From contig NW_005196094.1 in assembly GCF_000372725.1 (NCBI RefSeq), positions 152,658 to 216,657 on the forward strand: a DNA stretch of 64,000 nucleotides, in the 5' to 3' direction. This document shows, piece by piece, positions 10,328 to 20,326 of this stretch. Numbering within the stretch: the stretch's first letter is position 1; each line of letters begins with the position of its first letter. The position numbers and the translations under genes were made by a program. The stretch is from Emiliania huxleyi CCMP1516. Its lineage: Eukaryota; Haptophyta; Isochrysidales; Noelaerhabdaceae. The notes beneath the pieces are model-generated. The model was not told the origin of the DNA and did not search any database. It was given only the letters and a program-made list of their open reading frames with translations.

Positions 10328-12856
10328 GGGCCGTGGCGGAGCGGGCTTGCGCGGCGGCCGCCCGCTTCTCGCCTCCACGCGGCGGCGCAGGAAAGGAGTG
10401 CTCGCGGTCCTTGTCCCCCTCTGTCGGCGGGAGCTCGACGGTCGCGCCGCCGCCGGACGAGTAGGTCCAGCCGCCCTCGGGGGAGAGCCAGCTGTACCGC
10501 GGCCGCACGTGCGAGAGAGGCGCGCGGTGGCGCGTGCCGGAGCGCGATCCGTACTGCGGAGAGACGACGGTGACGTGGCTCGATCCGGCCAGCTGCGTGA
10601 GACCCTCGACGCGGGCCTGCCACCAGACACCGTCGAGCCAGACCTGATCATGAGTACTGAAGGAGTGATGGTTGGCTAATTCGCAGGAGGTGACGCCGTG
10701 GGCGGCCAGGCCTCGACAGCGTCGCCCGGAGCGAGTCCGTCCTGCACAATCAGGGATTGAGAACTGGTGATTGATTAGGAGTCCGTCCGTGAGTCCGTCC
10801 TGCATGCCGGCGGACGATCAGTGAGGCTACACTCGCTGATGACTTCTACTGATGACTTCTACTGATGACTTCTACCCAGCCCCCTCCTGCCAACCGGCGG
10901 ACGCGTCCTCGCCGAGCGGAGGCGGCGGAGGGCGGCAGCGAGCGACGCGACACGTCTCGCGGAGCGATGCGGTGTTGCCGGCGGCGTCGACGCGGCCGAG
11001 GAGCAGCTCGTTCGACTCCGGGCAGAGCTTGAGCACCTGCGGGGCGGGTCGGTGGTGTGGAGAGAGGGGGGCGGGGGGGGGGTGCGAGGGGCGGCGAGGC
11101 GCTGCGCCTCTGCCGGGACCCACGCGCCGAGGTAGTCTTCCTCGATGGGCCGAAACTCGAGGCTGCACCCGAAGCGGAAGAAGGAGACGCGGCTGCTCAG
11201 CGCGTCGCCGTCGAGCGAAGCCTCCGCCGCCGCCTCCGACTCTGCCTCGGCCGCCACCGCCGCCGCCGCCGCCTCCGCCTCTGCTGCAGAGAGCGGCTCG
11301 GGCGGGCGAGAGGCTGCGGCTGCGGCCGCCCTCTCCGCCTCCGCCGCCGCGTTCGCCTCTGCCGCGAGGGCGGCCGCCTGCTCGCGCCACGCCGCGAGCG
11401 CGTAGCTCGTCCCTCCCACGCTAAGCGACCAGCCTCCCGACGGCTCGTGGCGGCTGGCGGGGTCGAACGACCAGCGCGGGCGGAGCTTGCTTGGTGGGAC
11501 GGTGTGGCGCTTGGCGTACTCGGGCGCGACGACGGCGATGCACGTCTTCTTGACCTCCGCGACGACCACGTCCCACCACCCCTGCTGGAAGTAGAGCTCG
11601 AGCGCCGTGTCGGCGCAGGCCAGAGCCCTCCACTCGGAAAGACTCACCTATTATATTATATTATATTATATTATATTTATATTTATACTATATTATATTA
11701 TGAGCCCTCCACTCGGAAAGACTCACCTCGGGCGGCTGCGGCCGGAGACGGCTCGCGCTCACCTCCTCCTCCTCGGTGTTGGAGCCCTGCGGACACACGC
11801 GCGCACGTGAAGAGGCGCCCCCCCCCCCCCCCCTCCTCCCGGGGGGGGAAACCCGGGGAACCCCGCCCCAACAATAAGGGGCCCCCCCCCCCCCACCCCA
11901 CCCCCCCTTTCCCTTTTGCACCGGGTACCGCACGCGTACCGCGCCCCTCGCCGTCGGGCTCTCGACGACCGACCCGCCGTACCAAGAGCCTCGCAGCCCG
12001 TCCGCAAAGGAGGTCACCTCGACGCTCGACCCCTGCGGGGCGGGGGCACTGCGCGCTGAGCCGCCTCGCCGCCGCACCCCACCCTCGCCGCCTCACGGAG
12101 CCCGCAGCCCCTCTTCTCCCCCTCCCCCTCCCCCTCCCCCTCCCGCTCCGCTTCCCTCTCCTCTCCCGTCACCGTGGCAAAGATGCGGCCAACCTCCTCC
12201 GCACTGAGCGTAGGTGGCTCCTGGCGCGCCACCTCGGAGTCCACCTCGGGCGTCGACGACGTCTGCGTCTTCACCGTGGGCTCCGCGCCGCTCGGCGCCT
12301 CGGACGGTGTCACCCGCTCCTCTTCCTCTTCGTCAGGCGGCGCGCCAGAGGCGGGCGGTGCGGCGGCCGGTGGCGGCGATTCCGGCGCCGCCTCGGGCGC
12401 GGGCTCCACGGGAGGCTGCGCGGGCTCCGCGGGAAGCTCCGTGGGCGGGGCCTCGTCCGGCTTCGGCGCAGATTCGTGGAGTCTCTCCACCCACGCTCCC
12501 TCCACCCAGTCGAGTGCCGGCCGCACGTCCGCCTCGCTCACTGAAACCTCTCCGCCTTCCGCGAGCAGTTGAACCGAAAGCGGAGCCGCCGAGCCGAGCA
12601 CGGGCTCGAGCCACGTGCCGCGAGCCCAACCGTCCGCCGTGGACGCCTCAACAAGCTGGCCCACCTTGAGCTGGCCCGAAAAGCCCGATGGCACGTCTGG
12701 CGGCTGCGGCCGCACGGCGCCGGGAGGTGCCTGGAACGGCTCGGCGTCTTCGGCGTCGCGGCGGAGCAGGAGCCCGTCGGATTGATCGACGACCACGCAC
12801 CTCTGGAACAGCCCCGGCGAGGCCTCGTGCTCCACAATATTGCCTGGCCCTAACAT
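8713..12856 (-). CDS. multi-Agenet/Tudor-like nuclear protein
   Basis: Long multi-exon minus-strand gene. ATG at 12856 begins MLGPGNIVEHEASPGLFQ; the stop is at 8713. Several Agenet/Tudor-like units follow one another: VGQLVEASTADGWARGTW (about 12660-12600), SSVEVTSFADGLRGSWYGG (about 12025), LYFQQGWWDVVVAEV (about 11590), PGDAVEAWPPT joined to VWLDGVWWQARVEG (10720-10600), EVVEVEVAEEGAPDRT joined to VWSPSEV (10190-10045), and GMAVEVAGEDEGFERSWYSG (about 9390). Alanine/glutamate linkers and a PKPKKRKV nuclear-localisation signal (about 9540-9520) lie between them. Agenet/Tudor folds read histone or other marks, so chromatin binding is inferred. Splices read by eye include 11726-11648, 10151-10065, 9992-9780 (GC donor), 9521-9460, one near 9300-9210 and one near 9050-8970 (GC donor). 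Two introns are tandem-duplication introns. The first donor after the 12.1 kb acidic linker is unresolved. Confidence 0.65.
9444..9523 (-). repeat. tandem-duplication intron in the Agenet gene (62-bp period)
   Basis: An 18-bp exon sequence is present at 9506-9523 and again at 9444-9461, offset 62. On the minus strand each copy reads AGGTGACTGCGTCGGGCG. The first copy supplies donor GT and the second supplies acceptor AG, so the intron (9521-9460, 62 bp) equals the repeat period. Unspliced, the frame stops at once (VTASGV then stop). Spliced, it continues as KVTASGGAPRPPP. Confidence 0.8.
11623..11728 (-). repeat. tandem-duplication intron with AT-rich filler (79-bp period)
   Basis: A perfect 27-bp sequence occurs at 11623-11649 and 11702-11728, separated by 52 bp of (TTATA)n-like DNA that contrasts with the GC-rich surroundings. 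On the minus strand each copy begins AGGTGAGTCTTTCC. The intron read as 11726-11648 is 79 bp, exactly the offset. Copy 1, read through, runs VSLSEWRAHNII and stops; copy 2 continues VSLSEWRALACADTALEL. Confidence 0.85.
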
Positions 12857-13507
12857 GGCTGGGCTAACTGAAAAGAATTTTTTAAATTTCCCTGTCTCAA
12901 AACACTGTGTAACACACAGCACACTGGCACGACAAGAGGGGCTAATCGAAAAGAAATAGGATTGACAGGGGATGCCCTCAGCGGAGCTGGGAAGAGGACC
13001 GCCGCAAGCGGCGTGGCGTGGAGCGGTTGAGCATCCCTCCGGGGGCCCTCTGCGCCGGCGGGCCGCCGGGGAGGCGTTGTTGGAGGCTAGGACGCAAGCG
13101 TCCGTCGCCCTTTTCAAACTCGGGGCCCACTCCGCACGCGCTACGCTCCGACCCGAGAATTTGGAGGGCCTAAAAGTTTAAGGTGTTGCTGCGCAAAAGG
13201 GGTCGGACACAGGGCGCAGCTCATGCTAAGAGCTAGAAGGGGAGCTAGCTAGAGAGAACGACTACCCTGTCCCGTTATTGCGTACACCAACACCACAAAA
13301 GCTCTCTCTCTCCTGTCCTCCACTCAGGCTGTTCTCAGGGTGCTCAAGCCTACCGAGTCCCTCGACTAGCTGCCACGTTGCCGACCGAGAGCGGATCTCC
13401 TCCTGCTCCGCAAGGAGGGTGGCCAAGGCTAAAGTCTTGCCGGAGCCGCCGGGCGCGTTGACGACTTGGAGAAGGTCGCGCTTTGACTTGACACTTGTAC
13501 TTTTCTT
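12857..13507. other. intergenic, no gene seen
   Basis: This is the upstream flank of the Agenet gene and probably its promoter. The first 100 bp are relatively AT-rich. No convincing coding frame is visible on either strand. The last 8 bp (13500-13507) are the left target duplication of the element that follows. Confidence 0.5.
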
Positions 13508-14390
13508 CTGAGGGAGGGTGTAGAGGATGTAGAGTGTAGAGCGCTGTAGAGCTGTAGAGCTGTGGAGCGCTGTAGAGCTGTAGAGCTCTACATCCGCCGC
13601 GGGACGAGGCGCCTCCGTTGTAGAGCGATGTAGAGCGCGATTTTGCTGTAGAGTTTGTTGTAGAGGCTCTACAGCCAAACCGCCGGGAAGGCAGTGACTC
13701 AAAGAGGTCGAGTCGCACTAATGGGGTGTCTCCGAGCTTACTGGAGCTCTGATGAACGGCCCTGACTATCCCTGACACACAGAGAGTCACTCCGACCCGG
13801 CACACAACACCCTATAACTGCGTCATGACCAGCCTGCCATGTGTCGCCGGTGCCGCATTCGTTGCAGTGCTTCTTTAGCAGGCGGTGGACTGTCGGCTGC
13901 GAGGACGGTCGCATTTGCGCGAGGCGAGGCGAGCATTGCTGCGCGTTGCATGCGCCATGACTCGCGCCAGCGCGTGCGGGAGCTCCTGGCTGAGCCGCTG
14001 AGCGTTGAGTCCAGGCGAGTTGCGCTGGCCATGATCGCTGCGCCAAGCCGAGCTGACGCGCCGAGGCGCCGGCCAGTCGCAGCCGTGATGCATGCCACAG
14101 CAGCAGAGGCACCTGCCACCCATTGGGCGGGCAGCGACAGAAGGCCAGGGCAGCACTGGCAAGTGCAACGCGCCTCATGTCGGAGAGCGACCGTGCCTCG
14201 TTCGCCGCTTATGATGTAGAGTTTGTTGTAGAGATTTCACGTTGTAGAGCGCCTCTACATCGCTCTACAACGGAGGCGCCTCGTCCCGCGGCGGATGTAG
14301 AGCTCTACAGCTCTACAGCGCTCCAGAGCGCTCTACAGCTCTACAGCTCTACAGCGCTCTACACTCTACATCCTCTACACCCTCCCTCAG
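13508..14390 (+). mobile_element. complete hAT-like non-autonomous element (family 1)
   Basis: The 883-bp element is bounded by inverted repeats beginning CTGAGGGAGGGTGTAGAGGA and extending about 170 bp, which contain many TGTAGAG subterminal repeats. The same 8-bp word CTTTTCTT flanks it on both sides (13500-13507 and 14391-14398). An 8-bp target duplication with subterminal repeats is typical of the hAT superfamily. The interior has no intact transposase. One translated frame, reading QPTVHRLLKKH, looks like a helix-turn-helix scrap but is not reliable. Partial copies lie at 24390-24437, 25500-25910, 56435-57057 and 62453-63190. Confidence 0.85.
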
Positions 14391-14398
14391 CTTTTCTT

Positions 14399-15213
14399 GT
14401 AGTATGTAGAGATGCTCGAGGGGGTACTTTGTGGGGCGGTGCGCAGCCAGGCCAGCAGTGAGGGGAGGCGCACCCTCACTCTCCTCGGTTGCAGAGCTCG
14501 TCGGAGGCTGCGGCACGACGGGAGGGTCGCGACAGCAGTCCTCGGGCGAGCCGATGCGCATGTCCAACCAGCGCTGGGACTCGTTGTGACGGCAGACGCC
14601 GGCTGCCTCTCCAACCGCTTCTGCAGCGTCCTTCTTAGCCCGTGCATGGGCTCGATCCGATTCCGCAGCGTGTCGTCCCCAGCGGCGGTGCTGCGCGGGA
14701 TGCGGCCGCGGGCACGCTGGGCTCGATCAGCGGCTTTCCCTCAGTTGCTCCGAAAGCACGGATTTGGCGGACGTTCCTGGCTTCAATTTTACGAATGTCT
14801 TGGCACCAGCTGAAGGCTCTTGCACGGCCCAGATCACATGGTTTCTGCGCGGTATTCGGATTTTGCTATTTGCTCGTGTGGGGGTATAAGTCAGATTTAA
14901 TGGTACCGCGTCTGCGACGCGGGCGCCTTGCGAGCAGAGCCCTTAGGCCACCCTTTATATCTTGCGCGGTCACAAATGAGCGCGGCCCGGGGCGAGGCGC
15001 AGTAGCGCCCCGCCCGGACTCGCTTCCCCGTTCTGGGGGCTGGTAAAATTTGTCGACCGGCCAATTCTGAGACGCCCGTGAATACGTTGCTGAACTCTGC
15101 TTCCCCTTCCCTAGTCGCCGTGGCCCAACGGGGTCAAGCCAGCATTCGCTCTTCTCAAGAAAAAACTGGCCGGCGCGCCACGATCCGCGGAGGGCCCTCA
15201 CTCATCACAGTGC
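14399..15213. other. no clear gene; possible coding remnants on the minus strand
   Basis: On the minus strand around 14640-14410 a frame with AGVCRHNESQRWLDMRIGSP looks somewhat protein-like but has no start, domain or stable exon structure. The rest is treated as the upstream region of the J-domain gene. Confidence 0.3.
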
Positions 15214-16419
15214 ATGGACAGTGAACGCCGCTCCGACGCGCTGCGGCTCTTCGGCCTGCACCGGCGGCCGTCAGTCACTGCGGACGACCTGCGAGAGGCA
15301 TACGACCGAGCTGCAAAGCTGCAGCACCCCGACCGCGGCGGCGAGCCGTTTCTGTGGCAGCGCATTCAGCAGGCGTACGACGAGCTGCGCTCCAATGAAG
15401 CCGCAAAGGCGTCGGCGCAGGGCGAGAGCGAGGACGGCGAGGAGGACTGCGAGGAGGGCGAGGGCGAGGACGACGGCGACGAGGATGATGTGGTGTGGCA
15501 CGCGCCTCTGGAGCCCTTCGACCTGAACGCTGCGCTCGGCCTGCCGCCGCCCGACGCGGACGCGGACGAGGCGCGTCCAGAGGTGGCGGCGGCCAGGGCC
15601 CGCGCCGCCTTCCACGCTATCGCGGGCCGCGTCTGCCCGGGCAGGCTGTACGAGTACGCCTCTGCGGAGGAGCACGCTGCCGCCGTGACCGCGTTCCGGC
15701 GCGCATGCCTGGCCTTCCGCGTGCTGCGGGACGCCGAGCGGCGGCGCGTCTACTACGCCGTCGGCTTCGGCGGGCTGCGCGCCTCGGAGGCGTACCAGGA
15801 GGAGAGCGTGTTCGAGGTCGAGGCGTGGGAGGTGCGTCGCTCCTTCCTCGAGGGCGACGAGCAGGGTGACCGAGAGTACCTGCTGCTGCACGGGCCTGAG
15901 GGGCCTCCGCCCGACCCTACCGCGGCGGCGCGCTACGAGGCGCGGTATGGCGCGCACCGGCAGTGGGACGGCGGCGGCGAGGGCGGCGACGAGGGCGGCG
16001 AGGAGGGCGCGAGCGAGGAGGAGCAGGAGGAGGAGGAGGAGGAGGAGGGGGAGGAAGTGCTGCAGGCCGTCGCAGTGGAAGGCAACTCAATGGCAAAGCG
16101 TCGCCGCCTTCTCGATCTGCCGCCGCCTCCCCCGCCGCCCCTGGCCGCCCCCTTGATGATGGCCGATGGCCCGGCCGATGGCCTAGATGGCCCACGGGAG
16201 GGGGTGGACGGGGCGTGGGTCGGCCCTGAAGGGCCTGCCGGCAGCTACTGGGGCGACCTTGCGGACAGGCTCAACGCCGCGGCCGCCGCTGCCGCCGCTG
16301 CCGCGTCTGCAGAAGACAGCGAGTCCGCTGCTGCCCCCGTGCGCCGCGGTGGGAGGAGCAGGCGCCAAGCCCAAGAAGGGCCGCCTGCCTGGTGGCACCG
16401 CATCACTCGATCGTGGTGA
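15214..16419 (+). CDS. J-domain (DnaJ-like) protein with acidic and Ala-rich tail
   Basis: Single-exon 401-residue protein. Residues 8-60 form a J domain with LREAYDRAAKLQHPDRGG; the HPD triad that stimulates Hsp70 ATPase is at 38-40. An acidic stretch (about 68-90) follows, then a conserved-looking middle (FHAIAGRVCPGRLYEY, RACLAFRVLRDAERRRVYY) and a second acidic run of about 20 Glu/Gly near residues 260-290. After that come KRRRLLDLPPPPPPP and a polyalanine segment. There is no signal peptide, zinc-finger or C-terminal substrate-binding domain of type A/B DnaJ, so it is a type C co-chaperone, probably cytosolic or nuclear. Its client is unknown. The ATG at 15214 is the first in frame and directly precedes the J domain. 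Confidence 0.8.
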   Translation: MDSERRSDALRLFGLHRRPSVTADDLREAYDRAAKLQHPDRGGEPFLWQRIQQAYDELRSNEAAKASAQGESEDGEEDCEEGEGEDDGDEDDVVWHAPLEPFDLNAALGLPPPDADADEARPEVAAARARAAFHAIAGRVCPGRLYEYASAEEHAAAVTAFRRACLAFRVLRDAERRRVYYAVGFGGLRASEAYQEESVFEVEAWEVRRSFLEGDEQGDREYLLLHGPEGPPPDPTAAARYEARYGAHRQWDGGGEGGDEGGEEGASEEEQEEEEEEEGEEVLQAVAVEGNSMAKRRRLLDLPPPPPPPLAAPLMMADGPADGLDGPREGVDGAWVGPEGPAGSYWGDLADRLNAAAAAAAAAASAEDSESAAAPVRRGGRSRRQAQEGPPAWWHRITRSW

Positions 16420-17437
16420 ATGAGCCGCTGTTTTGTGGAGGGGGAGCAAACAGCATGTCCATGGTGAGAATTGAGAGATGTGTGCGTGAGCCGTGACATG
16501 CGTGTGCGCGTGTGTTGCCCCAGTCGCTGCGATATGCTCTTCGCGCCCCGTGTCGGCGCACGGCGGCGCGGGCGCGGCTGCCGTCGGGGTCGCGGACCTC
16601 GCTTGTGCGTTGTATATCTGTATGGCGGCGGCCTCGCGGGGGGCTCGCGCTCGGCGCGCCCTGTCCTGGCCGCCGGTCCGTCGGCTCGCGCGCTCGCCCC
16701 GCCAGACCGGCTGAGTCCCCGAGCGAGCGACCGACTCCTGACGCCGACGCGCGGATCCGACGCCGCACGCGCGCGAGCCACCACGCGCGGTCTCGTACAC
16801 GTCTCGTCGTGCGAGCCACCGGGGCGGGCGGTCTGTCCGGTCTGCTCGTCTGCTCCCCGCCGCGCACGCACACGCGCCGCGCCGCACAGCCCGCACACGC
16901 GCGGCGCGCGCGTCGCTGGTCCCGCGAGCGGCGAGCCTCTCGCGGCCCGCGAGCGGCGAGCCACGCGCGCCGGCCGGCCCCATTCTTCCGCTGTGCGCTG
17001 AGCTTCCACGTTCTAGGCAAGCCGCCGCCATCAGGCCGCCATGGCATGCCCATGGCCCCTGACTGACTGGCTGCCTGCCATGGCCCATGCTGCCTGCACG
17101 CCAAGGGTTGTGTGTGTGTGTGCCGGCCGGCGGATGGCCGGGGGAAGAAATAGAGCGTATTATCTAACCGCGGGCCGCCGGGGATCCGCGGGTACGTATT
17201 TCCTCTTGAATGTCTGGTTGCCCGGAGCCCGCCCCCGACGACGAGCACTTAAAGATCTTAGTAAGGAGTGCATGTGCGGTTGGTCCTGGGCCGGTCCTGG
17301 CTACGAGTAGCGTGTGAGAACAGACGAAACGCCGAGAGAGAGAGGCAAGTAGGGGAGGCGGCTTGTAACTGTGGCTCGTCTGCGGGGACAGCGCCGCCTC
17401 CCCGAGTGGTGATTGTTGTTCATAACGCTACTTACTT
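16420..17437. other. intergenic, no gene seen
   Basis: Arg-rich frames on both strands reflect high GC only. A short (TG)n tract lies at 17107-17120. No gene, RNA or element ends were recognised. Confidence 0.5.
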
Positions 17438-17752
17438 GTACTTGAACTTGTAACCACGATCGACGCGAGGACGCAAGTCCAACAGACCACACCAAACTCG
17501 GCCATTCCAACGGCCAGACCGCTCGCTTAAGGCTGATTGGCTAGACGAGCGGTCTACCTCCAACGGGACAGTCCGGCCGGGAACGAACGCGTGGAACCTG
17601 CCCGCCTCGGCGCCGACGGACCGCCCTCTCCACCACCCTCGCCCAGGGATCTACAATGCTGTCTTAAGGTCCGACAGGTTCGGCACCGGGCACCGCCTCG
17701 GTATACAAAATGCGCCTGCGGGCGGATCCTTGCAGATCACACATCACGACAT
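17438..17752 (+). repeat. dispersed repeat family 4, copy 1
   Basis: This sequence is shared with 62130-62453 in the same orientation. Matching blocks include ACGATCGAYGCGAGGACGCA, a 10-bp inverted repeat (AGACCGCTCG...CGAGCGGTCT) around CTTAAGGCTGATTGG, and GGGATCTACAATGCTGTCTT through GTATACAAAATGCGCCTGCG. Both copies end at a TCACAYATCAC motif. Copy 1 is followed by an ORF; copy 2 is followed by a family 1 copy. Confidence 0.75.
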
Positions 17753-17857
17753 GTGACTTCTCCTCGTTTCGTTCTCTTACAACAAGAGAGAGAGACCGGC
17801 TCCGTTGGAGACAAGTTCGCCTTCGGCAACACCGAAGAGCGCGCCCGCCTTGCAAAC

Positions 17858-18223
17858 ATGGGCTGCAAGCAACGCGGGTTCCGTGGTCAACGGGCGTTCG
17901 ACCACACCACCGGCCAAGGCTACGTCAAGTCACAGCGTGGCCACTACCATGATGGGATCTTCACCAAACGCAACAAGTTCAACCTGCTTCTCCACGAGAC
18001 ATTCGGCGGCGGCTTCTCGCCGCCAGCAGTTGCAAAGATCAACCGCCTTGCGCGCAAGGCTCAACGCTCGGGCGTTGACCGCACCGCGTACCCTCCCCAC
18101 TCCCGCCTCTCATTTGTGTCACACCACGCGGAACGCATCTCCATCGCTTCGGTGAAGGGGGTGAACCGTGCCATCCTCGATCGCCGTGCAAAGCTCGCTT
18201 CCGAGCTCTCACGCCGCGCGTAG
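17858..18223 (+). CDS. conserved-looking ORF next to repeat family 4, unknown
   Basis: Open frame from ATG 17858 (MGCKQRGFRGQRAFDHTTGQ) to TAG 18223. The frame is also open upstream and looks coding from about 17790 (DKFAFGNTEERARLANMG). The composition is unlike neighbouring host genes: less Ala-rich, with His/Asn/Phe-rich wording such as GHYHDGIFTKRNKFNLLLHE and RLSFVSHHAERISIASVKG. There is no signal peptide or membrane segment. It lies directly after a dispersed repeat that is also found without the ORF at 62.1 kb, so it may be a protein of a mobile element. No family was recognised. Confidence 0.45.
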   Translation: MGCKQRGFRGQRAFDHTTGQGYVKSQRGHYHDGIFTKRNKFNLLLHETFGGGFSPPAVAKINRLARKAQRSGVDRTAYPPHSRLSFVSHHAERISIASVKGVNRAILDRRAKLASELSRRA

Positions 18224-18344
18224 GGCCCTTAGGGGCCTAGAGAACACAACCCCCTCTCTCTTTTCTCCCAGTAAGCTATAAGTACGTACAACAACGGCAC
18301 AACGCCTCGGCCCCCGGTCCGGTCCCGCTACAGGCCACAACGCA

Positions 18345-19958
18345 ATGCCGCTCAGACCGCCAGCAACCAGAGCTACCGGGCCTTCGTCTCCAATCGGCAA
18401 GCGCTCCTCGCGCTTCCCTGCGCTCGACATTGCCCTCCCGGGACGCGACCACGGAGCTCATTCACCGCTCGGGCTGTCGCCATTGCGTCACATCTCGCCA
18501 ATTGCGTCACGGGCTCAGCCACCAAAACGTGTGTCCTCCTTGGCTTCAGTACGACACGCTGCCAAAGCGTCGTCTGATGCGGCGACGCGCCTTCCTTCTC
18601 CGTTTCGGATGGCGCCTTCCCTCGCGGCCAAGCGAGAGCAGATCCGCCAGCGCTGGCCCGCCGGAGACCGGCCACCTGAGGCGCCACCCGCGCCGGTCAG
18701 GCGCCTCGCACCAGGCCTAGGAGCCACTGCGGCTAACTGTGGTTGTCCGAACCCGGCCGCGCAGATTGGGCGGAATGCGGAAGGACAGCGCCACCTGCGC
18801 ATGGACAGCACACGTGACCCGTGCTCACACGTGGACCTTGCAACTGCTGCTGGGACAGGGACAGCCGTCGGTATTACCCGTGCGGTGGGAAGCCTGAGTG
18901 CTCTTCCGCCTGCAGTCCCGCCCGCCTCGATGCGGCACAGCCCACGCTTGGCAGCATCTGCCGTCCTCGGCGGCTCCTCGGAGGCTCAGGCTCCAACGGC
19001 GAGCAGGATCCCCCGCCCCACGCCATTCAAGGGCGTCGCGTCGCGCCCCAGCTCTCGGGGAAGCAACCCCGACACGCGTCCGCTGCCGCCACCGCCGTAC
19101 CACCCTGCCGCCAAGGCGCCTTCTAAACGCCGTGCCCTCGACCCGAACGACCGCCCTCTGCCGAGGCCGCCCTCCTCGTCCTCAAGCGACTCGCCGTCGC
19201 TCCGGGCATCGCGGTGCGCCTCCTCACCGAGGCTGAGCAGGAACGGCTCCGCCTCGAGCGTCGCTGCCGCGCAGGCCAAGCCTGGCTACGGCTCTAGACT
19301 GGGCAGTACCAGAGTGGGCAGCCCAGCGGGCAACGCCGGCGCGGGCAGCACAAAGATGGTGATCACCCCGCCGCGGGCGAGTCCGGTCGCCTCTGCACCG
19401 GCGGGCGGGGAGCGAGACAGCGACGTCTCGACGCTCGAGGTGCTCAGGGTCGACATGACGAGGGGCGACTTCTTTGCTCAGGTCCGGGCCTCGATTCGCT
19501 CCGGCGCGGTGCTGCTCGACGAGGTGCAGCGATGCGCGCGCGCCCTCAAGGAGGCGGACGGCGGACGGCCAGCTGCCACGGAGAGCGCCGCCGCCTGCCG
19601 GGTGTGGCAATGCCTGCGCGGGGGCGCCGCCTCCTCTCAGGCGGCCGGAGACCACCGGCTGGCCACTCCGATTGACCTGAGCGGCGTGACCGACGGCCCC
19701 GAGCACGTTGCGAGGCTGCGGCGGGACGCGCAGGACCTCTGCGGCCTGCTCCGCCTATCACTGTGCGACTCGGCCGACCTACAGCTGGCCCGCTCGGTGC
19801 TCAGCGATGCCGAGGCCTTCCTCGCGACAATCGAGGCGAGGGCTGCCACCACGGGGCTGACGCCGAGCGACGTGTGGCGGCAGCTGCAGAGCGAGAGCCT
19901 CCCGCCGGCGTCGCCGGCGGGCGGAGCGGCCGCGTCGAGCTCGGCGAGGAAAGTGTGA
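18345..19958 (+). CDS. Ser/Pro-rich hypothetical protein
   Basis: Uninterrupted 537-codon frame from ATG 18345. The first 370 residues are disordered: Ser, Pro, Arg and Ala rich, with SP and PPP motifs and a DPNDRPLPRPPSSSSSDSPS stretch. The last 160 residues look folded and helical, from VSTLEVLRVDMTRGDFFAQV through ADLQLARSVLSDAEAFLATI and GLTPSDVWRQLQ. The pattern suggests a cytoskeletal or scaffolding protein with many phosphorylation sites, but there is no recognisable domain. The length of the frame and an AA-composition shift at the C-terminus support a real gene. Confidence 0.5.
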   Translation: MPLRPPATRATGPSSPIGKRSSRFPALDIALPGRDHGAHSPLGLSPLRHISPIASRAQPPKRVSSLASVRHAAKASSDAATRLPSPFRMAPSLAAKREQIRQRWPAGDRPPEAPPAPVRRLAPGLGATAANCGCPNPAAQIGRNAEGQRHLRMDSTRDPCSHVDLATAAGTGTAVGITRAVGSLSALPPAVPPASMRHSPRLAASAVLGGSSEAQAPTASRIPRPTPFKGVASRPSSRGSNPDTRPLPPPPYHPAAKAPSKRRALDPNDRPLPRPPSSSSSDSPSLRASRCASSPRLSRNGSASSVAAAQAKPGYGSRLGSTRVGSPAGNAGAGSTKMVITPPRASPVASAPAGGERDSDVSTLEVLRVDMTRGDFFAQVRASIRSGAVLLDEVQRCARALKEADGGRPAATESAAACRVWQCLRGGAASSQAAGDHRLATPIDLSGVTDGPEHVARLRRDAQDLCGLLRLSLCDSADLQLARSVLSDAEAFLATIEARAATTGLTPSDVWRQLQSESLPPASPAGGAAASSSARKV

Positions 19959-20326
19959 GAGCCGCGCGCCGTGGCAGCACGTAACAACACAACACGCACA
20001 AACAGAGAGAGTCACGATACACTCTACTCTCAGCTCATGCAGGAGTGGTGTGAATGTTAGGGATTTTAATCTCTGGATCGCTTGCCCTTGGCCTGCTTGC
20101 GTAGCTTGCCGCTTGCCAAGCCGCCCTCTTTTTTTGCCGGCGTTTTGGGGAGCACTTTGCCTCTTGTGGAGTCTCATCACAACCGCACGCCCAGGGCCGG
20201 GGAGCTGAGAAGCGCACCCAGCGGGCCGGACGATTGGCATCGAGTTACGGGCTAGAGAGCCCCCTAGCCCTAACGCGATTTCTTTTCCCGCAAAATTTTT
20301 TTCCTTCAGGGTGCCCCAGGGGCAAG
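19959..20326. other. short intergenic region with a family 3 repeat
   Basis: This holds the 3' flank of the Ser/Pro-rich gene and the upstream region of PRPF18. About 20160-20260 it carries dispersed family 3 (CCAGGGCCGGGGAGCTGAGA ... GCACCCAGCGGGCCGGAYGA), also seen at 25935-26005, 39145-39265 (inverted) and in part at 48495-48570. Confidence 0.6.

Noticed and set aside
9518-10651. Large Arg/Ser-rich minus-strand frame covering several Agenet exons
   Set aside because: It is out of frame with the Agenet motifs and crosses GC-rich introns. The domain-bearing frame is the real one.
10733-10804. Another tandem-duplication intron in the Agenet gene at 10.74-10.80 kb
   Set aside because: A 14-bp segment is repeated 58 bp apart before the acceptor, but the repeated site reads AG|GA, so it cannot supply a donor. 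The donor more likely lies at the GTAGAAGTC repeats near 10876. Not counted.
14866-15201. Minus-strand 111-codon frame upstream of the J-domain gene
   Set aside because: No start context, domain or conserved-looking composition; it overlaps the expected promoter.
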